From NCBI GenBank assembly GCA_964531105.1, contig CAZHFN010000005.1:1-64000 (forward strand): DNA of 64,000 nucleotides. Direction: 5' to 3'. A program made the position numbers and the translations under genes. Under the pieces are notes generated by a model. The model was not told the DNA's origin. It worked only from the letters and a program-made list of their open reading frames with translations, and did no database searches. Position 1 is the first letter of the stretch; each line of letters begins with the position of its first letter. Positions 15,703 to 25,028 of the stretch are shown in pieces. This stretch comes from UBA2256 sp964531105. GTDB lineage: Bacteria > Spirochaetota > Spirochaetia > Treponematales > Rectinemataceae.

Positions 15703-17973
15703 CTATTCCTCTTCCAGTGAGATGATGCTGGGCAGCCCACGGAGCGCCTTGCTTGTTTTCTTCAGATTTTCCTTAGAGTCGGCCTCTAGAATGAAGAAAC
15801 CCGAAAGACTCCCATCGCCTCGCTCGCCCAGCTTACCCTCCCTGAGTCTGCCGGAGAATTTGCGCACCGCCGATTCAATTTCTGAAAATATTCCAGGAAC
15901 CATCTTGGTGGACACCCTGTAGCGAACCACAAAAAGTGATGCATCTTCCCACCGAACCTCTATTTTCCTTTGCTCGAAATCGGCTACCGCAGCAATTGAT
16001 TTACAATCAGCCCTGTGAATTATCACTCCCCTGCCCCTGGAAATATACCCCACGATGGAATCGCCAGTGACAGGCCTGCAGCACCCCGCAATACGGATGA
16101 GCATATTGTGGGCTCCGTTTATGGACAGCCCTACCTTGTCACTGCTTATCTCTTTTTGAGGAGAGTAGCTGCGGAATTCCATCTCGGTGCGGCCATGGTC
16201 CGGGGAAATCGCTGCAGCCGCCCTTTCGGCCTGCAGGCGAGCCTCCTCCTGGACGGCCTGCTCCTTGAGCCTTTCTTCAGCCTTTTCCTTTTCAGGCCTT
16301 TTGCCCACGACAATGCTCTTGTCGATGGCTAGTACCTGGCCACTTTGGACCAAGAGGGATCTGATCTTGGATCTGGCTTTGGATGTGTGGGCCAACTTCA
16401 GCCAATTGAGGTTGGGCTTAGCCAGAGGAGAGGTGAGAATCTCCACCAGTTGGGTATTTTTAAGCTCGGCATCCAGAGGGATGATGGCCCCATCTGCCTT
16501 GGCGCCCACACAGTGCGCCCCAATATCGGAATGAATGGCGAAGGCAAAATCGATGGCTGTGGCTCCTGAGGGGAGTTCAATCACATCCCCCTGGGGGGTG
16601 AAGACAAAAATGGAGTCCTTTAGAAGCTCCTTCTTTATCTCATCCAGGTACTCAGCCCCCTGAGCCAGAAATTCATTCCATTGCTTGAGCCGATTTACTA
16701 TAGGCAATTGTTCGAGACTAGGGCGCTCGGCGCTACTTCCTTTTTTATACAGCCAATGGGAAGCTACTCCGAACTCGGCTATGGCATGCATGAGCTTAGT
16801 GCGAATCTGGACTTCTAGAAGCTGACCGTCATAACACATCACCGTTGTGTGCAGGCTTCGGTATCCGTTAGCCTTGGGCATGGCAATGTAATCTTTAAAA
16901 CGGCCTTCTATGGGTTTCCACAGTCTGTGCACAAGCCCTAATAGGGAATAGCAGTCGTTATCGCTTTCGCAGATAATCCGCAAGCCCATGAGATCATAAA
17001 GCTCCTCAGCGGGCTTCCCCTTTTTCCGCATCTTCTGGTAAATGGAATAGAAGTGCTTAGCCCGGGAGCTGATTTCCACCGAAAGGCCTTCCTTGAGCGA
17101 AGCCCTACGGATATCCTCGCTGACCCTGGCCAGGAATTTTTCTCTCGTGGCTTTTTTCTTGGATACAATATCCCTGATCTGATCGAATACTTCCCTGTTG
17201 AGTACCTTGAGCGCCTGGTCCTCCAACTCATCCTTGAGCCAGGAAATACCGAGCCTGTCAGCCAGGGGAGCAAAGATATCCAAAGTCTCGGCCGCTATTG
17301 TCTTCTGTCGATCCTCGGGGAGCCAACGCAGGGTACGCATAGAATCCAGCTTATCAGCCAGCTTGACTATGATAACCCTTATATCGCCAGTCATGGCGAA
17401 GAGCATTTTACGCATGGTCTCCGCTGCCTGAACCGTCTTGTTCTTTGCCCTGACGGTAGAAAGCCTAGCGACTCCCGCTACGATCTTGGCAGTTTCGGAT
17501 CCGAATAAATCAGCGATGAGGTTGTCCGGCGAGGCGGCGAGAGCCTTTATCCTGATTTCTCGCTTTTTTTCCTCGCTTTTCTTATCCAGCCGCGCAGTTT
17601 TTCTCGCCTGGGTTTTGCTTTGAACTAATTCTGCCTCGCGGGCGAGAGCAGTGCTTTCCTGGGCTTGCTGTTCATTCTCCCTGGATGGTGCCTGAGTCTC
17701 TTGGGAAGCCTTGTATCCGGAGCTGCGGTTTTCGGTGCAGTCGTGAACCAGGGCAGCGATTATGGAATCCATATCCAAGCCCATATCCAGTAGAGTGGAG
17801 GCAACACGGAGATCATGAGCCCAAGCAGGCTCGCCGGAAGCCCTCAGGGCAAGGCCGTGACGGTCCTTGGACCACTGGAAGGCTCGTGAGATGAGTGATT
17901 CACCTTCGGCCCCGAAGAGTTCTTTGGATTTTACAAGAAAATTTTCGACAGACTGGATGCTCGCCTCGTCCAT
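15703..17973 (-). CDS. rel: RelA/SpoT-family (p)ppGpp synthetase/hydrolase with insertion
   Basis: 756 residues. Order: HD hydrolase (WAHDLRVAS, ALVHDCTEN), synthetase (LMGLRIICESDN, RFKDYIAMPKANGYRSLHT, EVQIRTKLMHAIAE), TGS (FVFTPQGDVIELPSGATAIDF), Cys-rich (AGCCRPVTGDSIVGYI), ACT at the end (VSTKMVPGIFSEIES). The HD diad reads HDCTEN rather than HDxxED, and a charged insertion of about 60 residues rich in Gln/Glu/Lys follows it (about residues 97-150). Hydrolase activity is therefore uncertain. It follows prmC by 13 nt with GAGGAAGAG before the ATG. It controls growth rate by alarmone level. Confidence 0.92.
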   Translation of the reverse strand: MDEASIQSVENFLVKSKELFGAEGESLISRAFQWSKDRHGLALRASGEPAWAHDLRVASTLLDMGLDMDSIIAALVHDCTENRSSGYKASQETQAPSRENEQQAQESTALAREAELVQSKTQARKTARLDKKSEEKKREIRIKALAASPDNLIADLFGSETAKIVAGVARLSTVRAKNKTVQAAETMRKMLFAMTGDIRVIIVKLADKLDSMRTLRWLPEDRQKTIAAETLDIFAPLADRLGISWLKDELEDQALKVLNREVFDQIRDIVSKKKATREKFLARVSEDIRRASLKEGLSVEISSRAKHFYSIYQKMRKKGKPAEELYDLMGLRIICESDNDCYSLLGLVHRLWKPIEGRFKDYIAMPKANGYRSLHTTVMCYDGQLLEVQIRTKLMHAIAEFGVASHWLYKKGSSAERPSLEQLPIVNRLKQWNEFLAQGAEYLDEIKKELLKDSIFVFTPQGDVIELPSGATAIDFAFAIHSDIGAHCVGAKADGAIIPLDAELKNTQLVEILTSPLAKPNLNWLKLAHTSKARSKIRSLLVQSGQVLAIDKSIVVGKRPEKEKAEERLKEQAVQEEARLQAERAAAAISPDHGRTEMEFRSYSPQKEISSDKVGLSINGAHNMLIRIAGCCRPVTGDSIVGYISRGRGVIIHRADCKSIAAVADFEQRKIEVRWEDASLFVVRYRVSTKMVPGIFSEIESAVRKFSGRLREGKLGERGDGSLSGFFILEADSKENLKKTSKALRGLPSIISLEEE

Positions 17974-17986
17974 CTCTTCCTCTCTA

Positions 17987-18922
17987 TTAGGCCAGTATGC
18001 CCGATGTTACCCTGGGAAGTCCCGCCAAATCTTTCCAAATTTTGATATCGCGAAAGCCTTCCTTCTCGAACATATCACGAACCTGATCGCACTGCAAAGC
18101 ATCGGTTTCTATTAAAAGAAACCCGCCGGGTTTTAAGCGCCCAGGTGCCTGGACTATGAGCCTTTGGACAATATCCAGTCCGTCGGGACCTCCATCCAAA
18201 GCAAGGGCGGGCTCAGCCCAGCCTTTGGCCATAAGACCTGCGGTTTCTGCGCTGCTTACATAGGGGGGATTGGCGACTATCAGGTCGAAACGGCTTTGGG
18301 CGTGGTTCTCGACGCCAGGGCTGATGATGCCAGAGCCGACATCGAGATCGGCAAGCAGGTCGGACCTGAAATAAGTAAGTTCTTTACCGAGAATCCGAAG
18401 GCTATTGTGCCGAGCCACATAGAGCGCATCATCGGAAATATCCGACCCACAGATCTTCCATGCAGGTCTTTCTGCGGCTAGAGTTATGGCTATAGCCCCT
18501 GAGCCTGTGCAGACGTCGATCACGGAAAAAGTATCTTCCATTACTTCGGCTGTCCGGGACTCCATTATGCGAGCGAGGCGTTTATCGCCTAGCTCGAGCG
18601 CGGCGGACACCAGTGTTTCAGTATCAGGCCGAGGAATGAGAACCCGCCGGTCCACAAAAAACTCCCTGCCGTAGAATTCCTTTTTCCCAATTATAGAAGC
18701 CACACTTTCCCCTGCGAGACGCCGTGCCCAAGCTTGTTCGAATTCCAAAGGAATCGTGGTATTGGATTCACTCAGAGCGGCGAGGAGTCTGTCACGGGAA
18801 ATGCCTAGACAATGAGCGAGAATGAGGCTGGCATCCAGAAATGGCGTTTCGCTGTTTCGGTTTTCGGCGGCGCGGAGTGCCAGGAATTCCCCGTAACTGT
18901 GAACCTCTGAGCGAAAGGACAT
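17987..18922 (-). CDS. prmC: Peptide chain release factor N5-glutamine methyltransferase
   Basis: 311 residues. SAM-binding motif VIDVCTGSGAIAITLA and the diagnostic NPPYVS motif are present. The N-terminal helical domain (AHCLGISRDRLLAAL) is typical of PrmC. It methylates the GGQ glutamine of release factors and is coupled to prfA: its ATG overlaps the prfA stop (TAATG). Confidence 0.95.
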   Translation of the reverse strand: MSFRSEVHSYGEFLALRAAENRNSETPFLDASLILAHCLGISRDRLLAALSESNTTIPLEFEQAWARRLAGESVASIIGKKEFYGREFFVDRRVLIPRPDTETLVSAALELGDKRLARIMESRTAEVMEDTFSVIDVCTGSGAIAITLAAERPAWKICGSDISDDALYVARHNSLRILGKELTYFRSDLLADLDVGSGIISPGVENHAQSRFDLIVANPPYVSSAETAGLMAKGWAEPALALDGGPDGLDIVQRLIVQAPGRLKPGGFLLIETDALQCDQVRDMFEKEGFRDIKIWKDLAGLPRVTSGILA

Positions 18923-19989
18923 TAGAGTCCCTCGTCGAGCGCCTTCTGCCTCGCGTCCAGAACCAGGGCGTCCACCAGCTCGGCTATATCGCCTTCCATT
19001 ATCAGATCGAGTTTGTACAGCGTTAAATCGATTCTGTGATCGGTGAGCCTGTTCTGGGGGAAATTGTAGGTGCGTATCCGTTCCGAACGCTCACCTGTGC
19101 CAACCTGGCTCTTTCGCTCCGCCGAGCGCTCGGCTTGAAGCTTGGCGTCTTCCATCTCGAAAAGCCTGGCACGCAATATTCGCAAAGCCTTGGCCCTGTT
19201 CTTTATCTGGCTCTTCTCGTCTTGGCAATGGACTACAAGCCCTGTCGGCAGGTGGGTTAGGCGCACCGCCGAGTCGGTGGTATTAACACTCTGCCCACCC
19301 GGGCCACCGGAGCGCATGACATCGACCCGTAGATCCTCCGGCCTGATCTCGATCTCGGTTTCTTCCACTTCAGGAAGCACCGCCACGGTAACGGCGCTGG
19401 TGTGAATTCTTCCAGAACCTTCTGTGGTAGGCACTCTTTGCACCCTATGGACGCCCGATTCCCAGCGCATTTTCTCATACACCGAATCACCGGTGACAGA
19501 AAAAATAATTTCCTTGAAGCCGCCCAATTCGGTGGCGTTTTCGCTCATTATTTCGACGCGCCAGCCCATGGAGTCTGCGTACCTGGAGTAAACCCTATAG
19601 AGGTCGGCGACGAAGAGCGCGGCTTCATCGCCTCCGGTGCCTGCACGGATTTCCATGATCACCGGGTTGTCTGCCAGGGGATCCCTTGGCGCTAAAAGCT
19701 CATGCAAGGCTTTTTCTAATCCTTCCCTTTTAGACTCGAGCAACTGCAGTTCTTCCCTAGCCAGGCTGAGCATTTCGGAATCGGATTCGGCGCCTAGCAT
19801 AGCCTGGGCATCGGCAATCTGGGATAAAAGCCCATCAAAGCGCTTCTGAGCCTCGTCGATTTCACTAAGATGAGCCCTCTCGCGCATCAGCTCCCTGTAG
19901 GAAGCCTGATCGCGGAAGACTTCTGGGTCTGCTGCCTGTTCATCAAGTTGGTGCAAGCGTTTGCGTATTGTTTCTATTCTATCATTCAC
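18922..19989 (-). CDS. prfA: Peptide chain release factor 1
   Basis: 355 residues with the PAT-type anticodon-mimic region and the GGQ motif (RSGGPGGQSVNTTDSAVR), then the C-terminal QNRLTDHRI segment, so it is RF1/RF2 class; linkage to prmC supports RF1. Reads UAG/UAA. The chosen start is GTG at 19989, since TACCAT, the -10 box, ends 6 nt upstream and TTGAAG lies 18 nt before that. This removes seven residues present from an upstream ATG and predicts a leaderless GTG mRNA. Divergent from serS. Confidence 0.93.
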   Translation of the reverse strand: MNDRIETIRKRLHQLDEQAADPEVFRDQASYRELMRERAHLSEIDEAQKRFDGLLSQIADAQAMLGAESDSEMLSLAREELQLLESKREGLEKALHELLAPRDPLADNPVIMEIRAGTGGDEAALFVADLYRVYSRYADSMGWRVEIMSENATELGGFKEIIFSVTGDSVYEKMRWESGVHRVQRVPTTEGSGRIHTSAVTVAVLPEVEETEIEIRPEDLRVDVMRSGGPGGQSVNTTDSAVRLTHLPTGLVVHCQDEKSQIKNRAKALRILRARLFEMEDAKLQAERSAERKSQVGTGERSERIRTYNFPQNRLTDHRIDLTLYKLDLIMEGDIAELVDALVLDARQKALDEGL

Positions 19990-19995
19990 CCTTCG

Positions 19996-20025
19996 ATGGT
20001 ACTCCGGCAAAGGCTATCGCTTCAA
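19996..20025 (-). promoter_or_regulatory. prfA promoter (leaderless type)
   Basis: Minus strand TTGAAG (20025-20020), 18 nt, TACCAT (20001-19996), 6 nt to GTG 19989. Confidence 0.55.
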
Positions 20026-20043
20026 GAAGCCGAGCCGGTGGCC

Positions 20044-20072
20044 TTGCCGGTCCGCGCCAGTCCAAGTATCAT
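20044..20072 (+). promoter_or_regulatory. serS promoter (leaderless type)
   Basis: TTGCCG (20044-20049), 17 nt, TATCAT (20067-20072), 8 nt to ATG 20081. It lies back-to-back with the prfA promoter in a 91-bp intergenic region. Confidence 0.6.
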
Positions 20073-20080
20073 ATCGGACT

Positions 20081-21355
20081 ATGTTGGATTTTAAATTTAT
20101 CAAGGACAATCTCGGCGATGTAAAAAAGAATATCGCCGATCGATACATGGATGCGGATGCGAATCTTGTGGTTTCCCTCTACGACGAGAAAATCAGCCTT
20201 CAGCGCGATGTTGAGGAGTTGCGGAAAAAGCGGAACGACAACGCCTTGGCTATGAAAGGCAAGCTCGATCCGGATACCCGAACAGCTAGAATCGAGGAAG
20301 GCAAGCTCCTCAAAGATAAAATTTCAGAGGCAGAAACCCGCCTGGCCGAGTTGGATCAGCGCCTTAGCGTCGAGGGAGCAAAAATCCCCAACATGGCCCA
20401 CCCCGAGGCCCCCCGAGGCAAGGAAGACAAGGACAACCTCGAGGTCAAACGCGTGGGCGAACCCACAAAATTCGATTTCGAGCCCAAGGACCACGTCCAG
20501 TTGGGAGCCGAGCTCGACCTCATCGACTTCGACACCGCCACAAGAGTATCCGGCACCAAGTTCTATTACCTGAAAAACCAAGCCGTCATTTTGGAGATAG
20601 CCTTGGTGCGCTACACCCTGGATATACTCATGAAAAAGGGCTTCACCCTTTTCCAGACCCCCGACATCGCCAAGACCGAGATTCTGGAAGGCATCGGCTT
20701 CAATCCCAGGGGCGCCGAATCCAACATCTATACCGTGGAAGGGGAAGGCACCTGTCTCATCGGCACCGCGGAGATCACCCTGGGCGGCTACTATTCGGGC
20801 TCCATCCTCGACAAGGCCAGTCTGCCATTGAAGCTCGCTGGGGTTTCCCACTGCTTCAGGCGCGAAGCAGGCGCCGCAGGCCAGTTCTCAAAAGGCCTCT
20901 ACCGGGTGCACCAGTTCACCAAGGTAGAGATGTTCGCCTACACCGCGCCTGAAGAATCGGGCGCCATGCACGAGTACTTACGAGGCGTGGAAGAAGAGAT
21001 CTTCTCCGGCTTAGGCATACCCTTTAGGGTGGTGGACACCTGTACCGGCGATCTTGGCGCTCCCGCCTATCGCAAATGGGACCTGGAAGCCTGGATGCCC
21101 GGCCGCAACGGCGGCGAGTGGGGCGAGGTGACATCCACTTCCAACTGCACCGATTATCAAGCCAGGCGCCTCAATATCAAGTACAAGGATGATGACGGCA
21201 AGAACAAGCACGTCCACATGCTCAACGGCACGGCAATAGCCTGCTCGCGGGCTCTAATCGCCGTGCTGGAGAATTTCCAGCGGGCCGACGGCTCTGTGGC
21301 CATGCCCCCCGCCCTTATACCTTACTGCGGATTCTCTGAGATCAGGCGAAAATAA
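20081..21355 (+). CDS. serS: Seryl-tRNA synthetase
   Basis: 424 residues. N-terminal coiled-coil arm (about residues 30-100, Lys/Glu/Leu-rich) and class II core with motif 2 CFRREAGAAGQFSKGLYRVHQF and motif 3 NGTAIACSRALIAVLENF. Start at 20081 (MLDFKFIKDN) is the canonical SerS N-terminus; the open frame upstream to 19961 overlaps the prfA promoter and is not used. No ribosome-binding site; probably leaderless. Confidence 0.96.
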   Translation: MLDFKFIKDNLGDVKKNIADRYMDADANLVVSLYDEKISLQRDVEELRKKRNDNALAMKGKLDPDTRTARIEEGKLLKDKISEAETRLAELDQRLSVEGAKIPNMAHPEAPRGKEDKDNLEVKRVGEPTKFDFEPKDHVQLGAELDLIDFDTATRVSGTKFYYLKNQAVILEIALVRYTLDILMKKGFTLFQTPDIAKTEILEGIGFNPRGAESNIYTVEGEGTCLIGTAEITLGGYYSGSILDKASLPLKLAGVSHCFRREAGAAGQFSKGLYRVHQFTKVEMFAYTAPEESGAMHEYLRGVEEEIFSGLGIPFRVVDTCTGDLGAPAYRKWDLEAWMPGRNGGEWGEVTSTSNCTDYQARRLNIKYKDDDGKNKHVHMLNGTAIACSRALIAVLENFQRADGSVAMPPALIPYCGFSEIRRK

Positions 21356-21388
21356 ATCCTGATAGTGAATCAACGGCAGGCTTCCTCT

Positions 21389-23287
21389 CTAATTTGAACC
21401 AGGCTCGTGGTTATTGATTTCTCGTATTTTGACTATATCCACCTTAGGCTTGCGGTCAGCGGTTGAAAGCCCGTTGGTCTCGGTACCCACATCATAGAGT
21501 TGGGTATAGCAATAACCGCAGAAAAGGCCCGAATCCAGGGCGTCTTTCGTGTACTCCCTGATCAGCTCGGCAGTCTCGGTATTTCCTTCCGTCTTGTACC
21601 ATCCGAAACCTCCGTATTCGCTCAAGAATAGGGGTTTTTCACCGATCCGAGCGTCGCTGTCCACGAAAAGGCTTCGAGTTTTTGTCGCCACCTGATACAA
21701 AAGATTGAAGGCTAGAACCTTGGGAACCGACAGATTATTGAGAACCGCTATGTCCTGGCGCTTAAGAGCAGCGTAAAAAGCCCTGGCCAGACTCGGACTC
21801 TTCAGGTAGTGATGAATATCGATTATATCACCCCCAAAATGTTCCCAGCCCGAGTTGTCGATGACAGGTCTCGTGGGATCCAAAGCCTTGGCCAGCGCTG
21901 TCATCTCTAGAACGAAGCGCCGAGTCCGCGATTTTCGGCCATAGATACCCCAAATGCCCCAGGTTTCGTTGAATAAAATCCCCAGCACGCAGGAGGGATG
22001 GGCCATGTCCCTGGCGATGAGAGAACGCAGCTCGGCTTCATAGTCCTCAAACGCCTTGCGGGAAGGAAGGTAGAATGATGGCATCTCGAAACTCGTAAAA
22101 AAACCCAGCTTGTCGCAGAGATACTGAAAATAAGGACTCTCTACCTTTTGGTGAATCCTGGCTCCGTTGAAGCCCATGGCCTTGGCGGCTAAGATATCCT
22201 TCTCCATAGCCTCCCTGCTGGGCGCCGCGTAAGAAGTCCCGGGATAATAGCCCTGAATGAGCACAAGCCTGAGTAATAGGGCTCGATCGTTTAAAAGGAA
22301 TTCCCCACCCTTAAGACCTATTTTTCTAAGCCCAAAATAGCTCTCCACCTGGTCCAGAACCTCCTTACCCCGCAGAAGTCTGTAAACAATGGGATGGAGG
22401 ATCGGGTTCTCGGGCGACCAGAAGGCTCCACCCACAAGGTCGAATCCAAACTCGAAAGAAAATCGCCCCTCTGAACCTGGCCCGGAGGCTTCAATGTAGG
22501 ATTGGGAACCATCAGGATGCCTGAGGCAGACCTCCAGCCTAAGTGGGTCTTCGGGCGAAGGCATTGCCGCTATGCTGCGGTTCGACTCCACCGGCCGATC
22601 ATCGAGCTCCCAAGCATCAGAGACCAGCCACGCCCTGCCCCGTACCAGCGCGCTGTCGAAATCCGGCTCAAGCCTTGCGCCGGCTAGATACCGTTCTCCC
22701 GTCTCCTCTATCCAAACGCTCTGCCAGATGCCTGCAATGCCCGGATACCAGACCAGGAAGGGAAAGGGCAGGAAGCTCTGCTTGCCCCGCACCTGAAAGG
22801 GACTCCGGGAATCCCTGACCAATATTTCCAAAAGATTCTCGCCAGGCATACAGGCTTTGCTCATATCGGCAGAGAAAGAGGAATACCCTCCCCTGTGTCC
22901 AGCCACTTCCTTGCCGTTGACAAAGACCCGAGCCTCGTAATCGCAGGCTCCTACATGGAGAATCCAGCGCCTATTCGGTTTGTCAGGCAGGAAGAAGGTT
23001 CTGGAATACAACCAGACTCCTTTATCCTTTGAAATCACTCCCGAAGCTTCACTCCCTATGGGGAAAGGAACTCTAATTTGTTCTTTTGGCCGATCACGCG
23101 TATCGCCAGAGTTGGTCGAAGCAAGGGTTTCGCCTAGGCGTCGCCCCATCCGGAATTCACGCAGTCGAGAAAAATCCCAGAGTCCGTCGAGAGATATCCA
23201 GGTTTTTCTTACCCAGCTTGGGTTTGGATGTTCAGAAAAAACAGGGGTTTCAGCTTTGTGATCCAGCGACTCAGGAGGGCGGTTCAT
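21389..23287 (-). CDS. Glycoside hydrolase family 2 enzyme (beta-glucuronidase/galactosidase type)
   Basis: 632 residues. Sugar-binding N-domain (KTWISLDGLWDFSRLR; HVGACDYEARVFVNGKEVAGHRGGYSSF), Ig-like middle, then a TIM barrel with the acid/base Glu in LFNETWGIWG (about residue 440) and the nucleophile Glu in FLSEYGGFGWY (about 555). No signal peptide, so it acts in the cytosol on imported glycosides. The substrate (beta-galactoside, -glucuronide or -mannoside) cannot be decided. The start overlaps the Gre-like gene by 4 bp (ATGA). Confidence 0.9.
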   Translation of the reverse strand: MNRPPESLDHKAETPVFSEHPNPSWVRKTWISLDGLWDFSRLREFRMGRRLGETLASTNSGDTRDRPKEQIRVPFPIGSEASGVISKDKGVWLYSRTFFLPDKPNRRWILHVGACDYEARVFVNGKEVAGHRGGYSSFSADMSKACMPGENLLEILVRDSRSPFQVRGKQSFLPFPFLVWYPGIAGIWQSVWIEETGERYLAGARLEPDFDSALVRGRAWLVSDAWELDDRPVESNRSIAAMPSPEDPLRLEVCLRHPDGSQSYIEASGPGSEGRFSFEFGFDLVGGAFWSPENPILHPIVYRLLRGKEVLDQVESYFGLRKIGLKGGEFLLNDRALLLRLVLIQGYYPGTSYAAPSREAMEKDILAAKAMGFNGARIHQKVESPYFQYLCDKLGFFTSFEMPSFYLPSRKAFEDYEAELRSLIARDMAHPSCVLGILFNETWGIWGIYGRKSRTRRFVLEMTALAKALDPTRPVIDNSGWEHFGGDIIDIHHYLKSPSLARAFYAALKRQDIAVLNNLSVPKVLAFNLLYQVATKTRSLFVDSDARIGEKPLFLSEYGGFGWYKTEGNTETAELIREYTKDALDSGLFCGYCYTQLYDVGTETNGLSTADRKPKVDIVKIREINNHEPGSN

Positions 23288-23814
23288 GCTTCTTCGGCGT
23301 AGGTAATGCCAATTATTTTTAATCTACTCTCACCCATGGGGAGCTTTACTACAACCTGGTCACCTACAGCCCTGCCTATAAGAGCCTTGGCAACAGGACT
23401 TGCCCAGTTTATCCAGCCCCGCTCGGGGTCGCTCTCGTCGACTCCTACAATCCTGTAGCTGGATTCGGAGCCATCCGAGGCTCTCACCTCCGCGACAAGG
23501 CCGAAAACAATCCGCTCAAGACTCGCGGGCGGCTCTACAACTTCCAAGGATGCCTTCATGCGGCTCAAATACGCGATACGTCGGTCAATTTGGGAAAGTG
23601 CCCTGAGCGCTTCGGCCTTGTCCTCAGCCGCCGCCAGTACGGCGGCGGCTTTCGGCCTCTGCTCATCGCTTAGACTGCGGAGTTCCTCTGCCAGCCTGCG
23701 AGCCCCAACAGGGGTCATGTAGTTGCGTACACCCGGTGGCAATGGAAGAGGGATATCGTGCATGTCGTCGGTTTCGTCCGAGCCTGCATCCTCGTTCACA
23801 AAGGCTCTGCTCAT
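23284..23814 (-). CDS. GreA/GreB-family transcription factor
   Basis: 176 residues. Central NYMTPVGARRLAEELRSL matches the GreA/GreB coiled-coil start, and the C-terminal FKBP-like domain shows YRIVGVDESDPERGWINWASPVAKALIGRAVGD. The N-terminal about 30 residues are an acidic extension. Family members rescue backtracked RNA polymerase; it is closer to GreB by its ending. Coupled to the GH2 gene by a 4-bp overlap, an unusual partner. Confidence 0.85.
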   Translation of the reverse strand: MSRAFVNEDAGSDETDDMHDIPLPLPPGVRNYMTPVGARRLAEELRSLSDEQRPKAAAVLAAAEDKAEALRALSQIDRRIAYLSRMKASLEVVEPPASLERIVFGLVAEVRASDGSESSYRIVGVDESDPERGWINWASPVAKALIGRAVGDQVVVKLPMGESRLKIIGITYAEEA

Positions 23815-23848
23815 GCCGGGAATATCCTAGTACCCCTTACGGCGTTTT

Positions 23849-24340
23849 TCATATTCTGGTTATGTACGATGACAGATCCCTTCGCCAGGTCTGCTTTTCC
23901 CCTTCCTTCTCCCAGCGAATTCTGCGCTTCACCACAAAACTGCCATCGTTACCCTTGCGGTATTCCACTACACCAAAACAACCAGCTCCGAGATACACGA
24001 TTTTTTCACCGGCTTCCAGAGTTTCGGCTACAGAAACCCTTTCAAGGGCGCAGTCGAAATGCACAGGATTACCGCTATCCTTGTCTGAAAGGGCTCCAGC
24101 CAGATCGAATATGGGTTTGTCGCAGATCACGCATAGCTGGGGCGGCTGATTTTTCTTCTGTTCGTCCTTGCGGATTCCCAGGACTGAGCTATCCCTGGGA
24201 ACCTTGGCCTGTTGGGTATGAACCCCTTGGCCATGAGCCCCTCGGGGATGATTCCCATGACGGGACTGGCCCTGTCGAGGATTATGCTTTTTACTGCCTT
24301 CTCCCTGGCGCCCGTTGGGATTTTTTCCGTTATTTTCCAT
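23849..24340 (-). CDS. Zinc-ribbon-like protein with basic disordered N-terminus
   Basis: 163 residues. The first about 65 are Gly/Gln/His/Lys-rich with no order (RNA-binding-like). Then a CxxC...HxxC metal site: LCVICDKPIFDLAGAL and NPVHFDC. The C-terminal part is compact and basic (RRIRWEKEGEKQTWRRDL). Function unknown. It is the last gene of a yraN transcript and overlaps the small gene upstream by 11 bp. Confidence 0.65.
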   Translation of the reverse strand: MENNGKNPNGRQGEGSKKHNPRQGQSRHGNHPRGAHGQGVHTQQAKVPRDSSVLGIRKDEQKKNQPPQLCVICDKPIFDLAGALSDKDSGNPVHFDCALERVSVAETLEAGEKIVYLGAGCFGVVEYRKGNDGSFVVKRRIRWEKEGEKQTWRRDLSSYITRI

Positions 24341-24560
24341 CCTTTTCCTTTTTCTCCAATGTGTTAGTCAGAAAGCTGGCGATTCTGGTTACCGCGTCGT
24401 CCACATACCCATCATCATTCAATTTATGGCGCATCTCGCGGACTCTGTAAACATCCCTTATACCAGCTGTCAGGGGTGGCGGACCTGATGCAGGACCTGA
24501 AGCGGGGCTGGACCCCGCCCAGTCCATCGTATTTCTGCGAGTAGTTTCCCTTTTTTTCAT
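24330..24560 (-). CDS. Small protein, possibly FlgM-like
   Basis: 76 residues overlapping yraN by 4 bp and the zinc-ribbon gene by 11 bp. N-terminal half is Ser/Pro/Gly-rich and disordered. The C-terminal helix region VREMRHKLNDDGYVDDAVTR resembles the FlgM anti-sigma-28 core (basic helix, then G-Y-x-hydrophobic-D, then helix). That match is weak and by eye only. Confidence 0.5.
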   Translation of the reverse strand: MKKRETTRRNTMDWAGSSPASGPASGPPPLTAGIRDVYRVREMRHKLNDDGYVDDAVTRIASFLTNTLEKKEKDGK

Positions 24561-24925
24561 AGTGTCTCGTCGAACGCTCCTTCATAACGCATCGGAACTC
24601 CGTCGCGGAAAAGGAAAATGACATCGTATCTAATTCTACTGTCCCTATATTTTCGATACTTGGAGAGGAAAATCTTAGAAGTTTCGATAATCCTGCGCTT
24701 CTTATCTCTGCCTACTGACCTGGCAAGGTCCATACAGCCGGCTTTCCTCCATCGTTTGACCTCGATAAAGGCAATAATACCTTCCCTTTCCGCGATGATA
24801 TCGATCTCACCCCTGCCAGCCTTGAAATTGCGGTCCAAGAGAACCCAACCCTCATTCTCGAGAAGGTCCGCGACTAAACCCTCGCCTGCTCTGCCGAAAC
24901 CCGTGGAAGAAATAGATGTTTCCAC
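24557..24925 (-). CDS. yraN: YraN/UPF0102-family nuclease-like protein
   Basis: 122 residues with the restriction-endonuclease-like core: GEIDIIAEREGIIAFIEVKRW, in which the Glu-Asp-Glu-x-Lys arrangement (E...D...EVK) forms the PD-(D/E)XK site. Preceded by GRAGEGLVADLLENEGW. A widely conserved family near rpl/trm genes; exact role not settled. Confidence 0.93.
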   Translation of the reverse strand: METSISSTGFGRAGEGLVADLLENEGWVLLDRNFKAGRGEIDIIAEREGIIAFIEVKRWRKAGCMDLARSVGRDKKRRIIETSKIFLSKYRKYRDSRIRYDVIFLFRDGVPMRYEGAFDETL

Positions 24926-24976
24926 CCTCCCTCTACGCTCATCAGTGCCACCTGGGATTCAAACCAGTCGTCTGGG

Positions 24977-25004
24977 TAAAAAAAAGGCTGCCCACAAGGG
25001 CAGC
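24977..25004 (-). terminator. Rho-independent terminator after rplS
   Basis: Stem GGCTGCCC / GGGCAGCC (8 bp, perfect), loop of 4, followed on the minus strand by eight Ts. It ends the rpsP-to-rplS operon. Confidence 0.93.
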
Positions 25005-25028
25005 CGATTGGAATCAAGAATAATTCTT

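Noticed and set aside
19961..20080. N-terminal extension of serS
   Set aside because: It overlaps prfA and both promoters; SerS family starts at MLDFKFIK.
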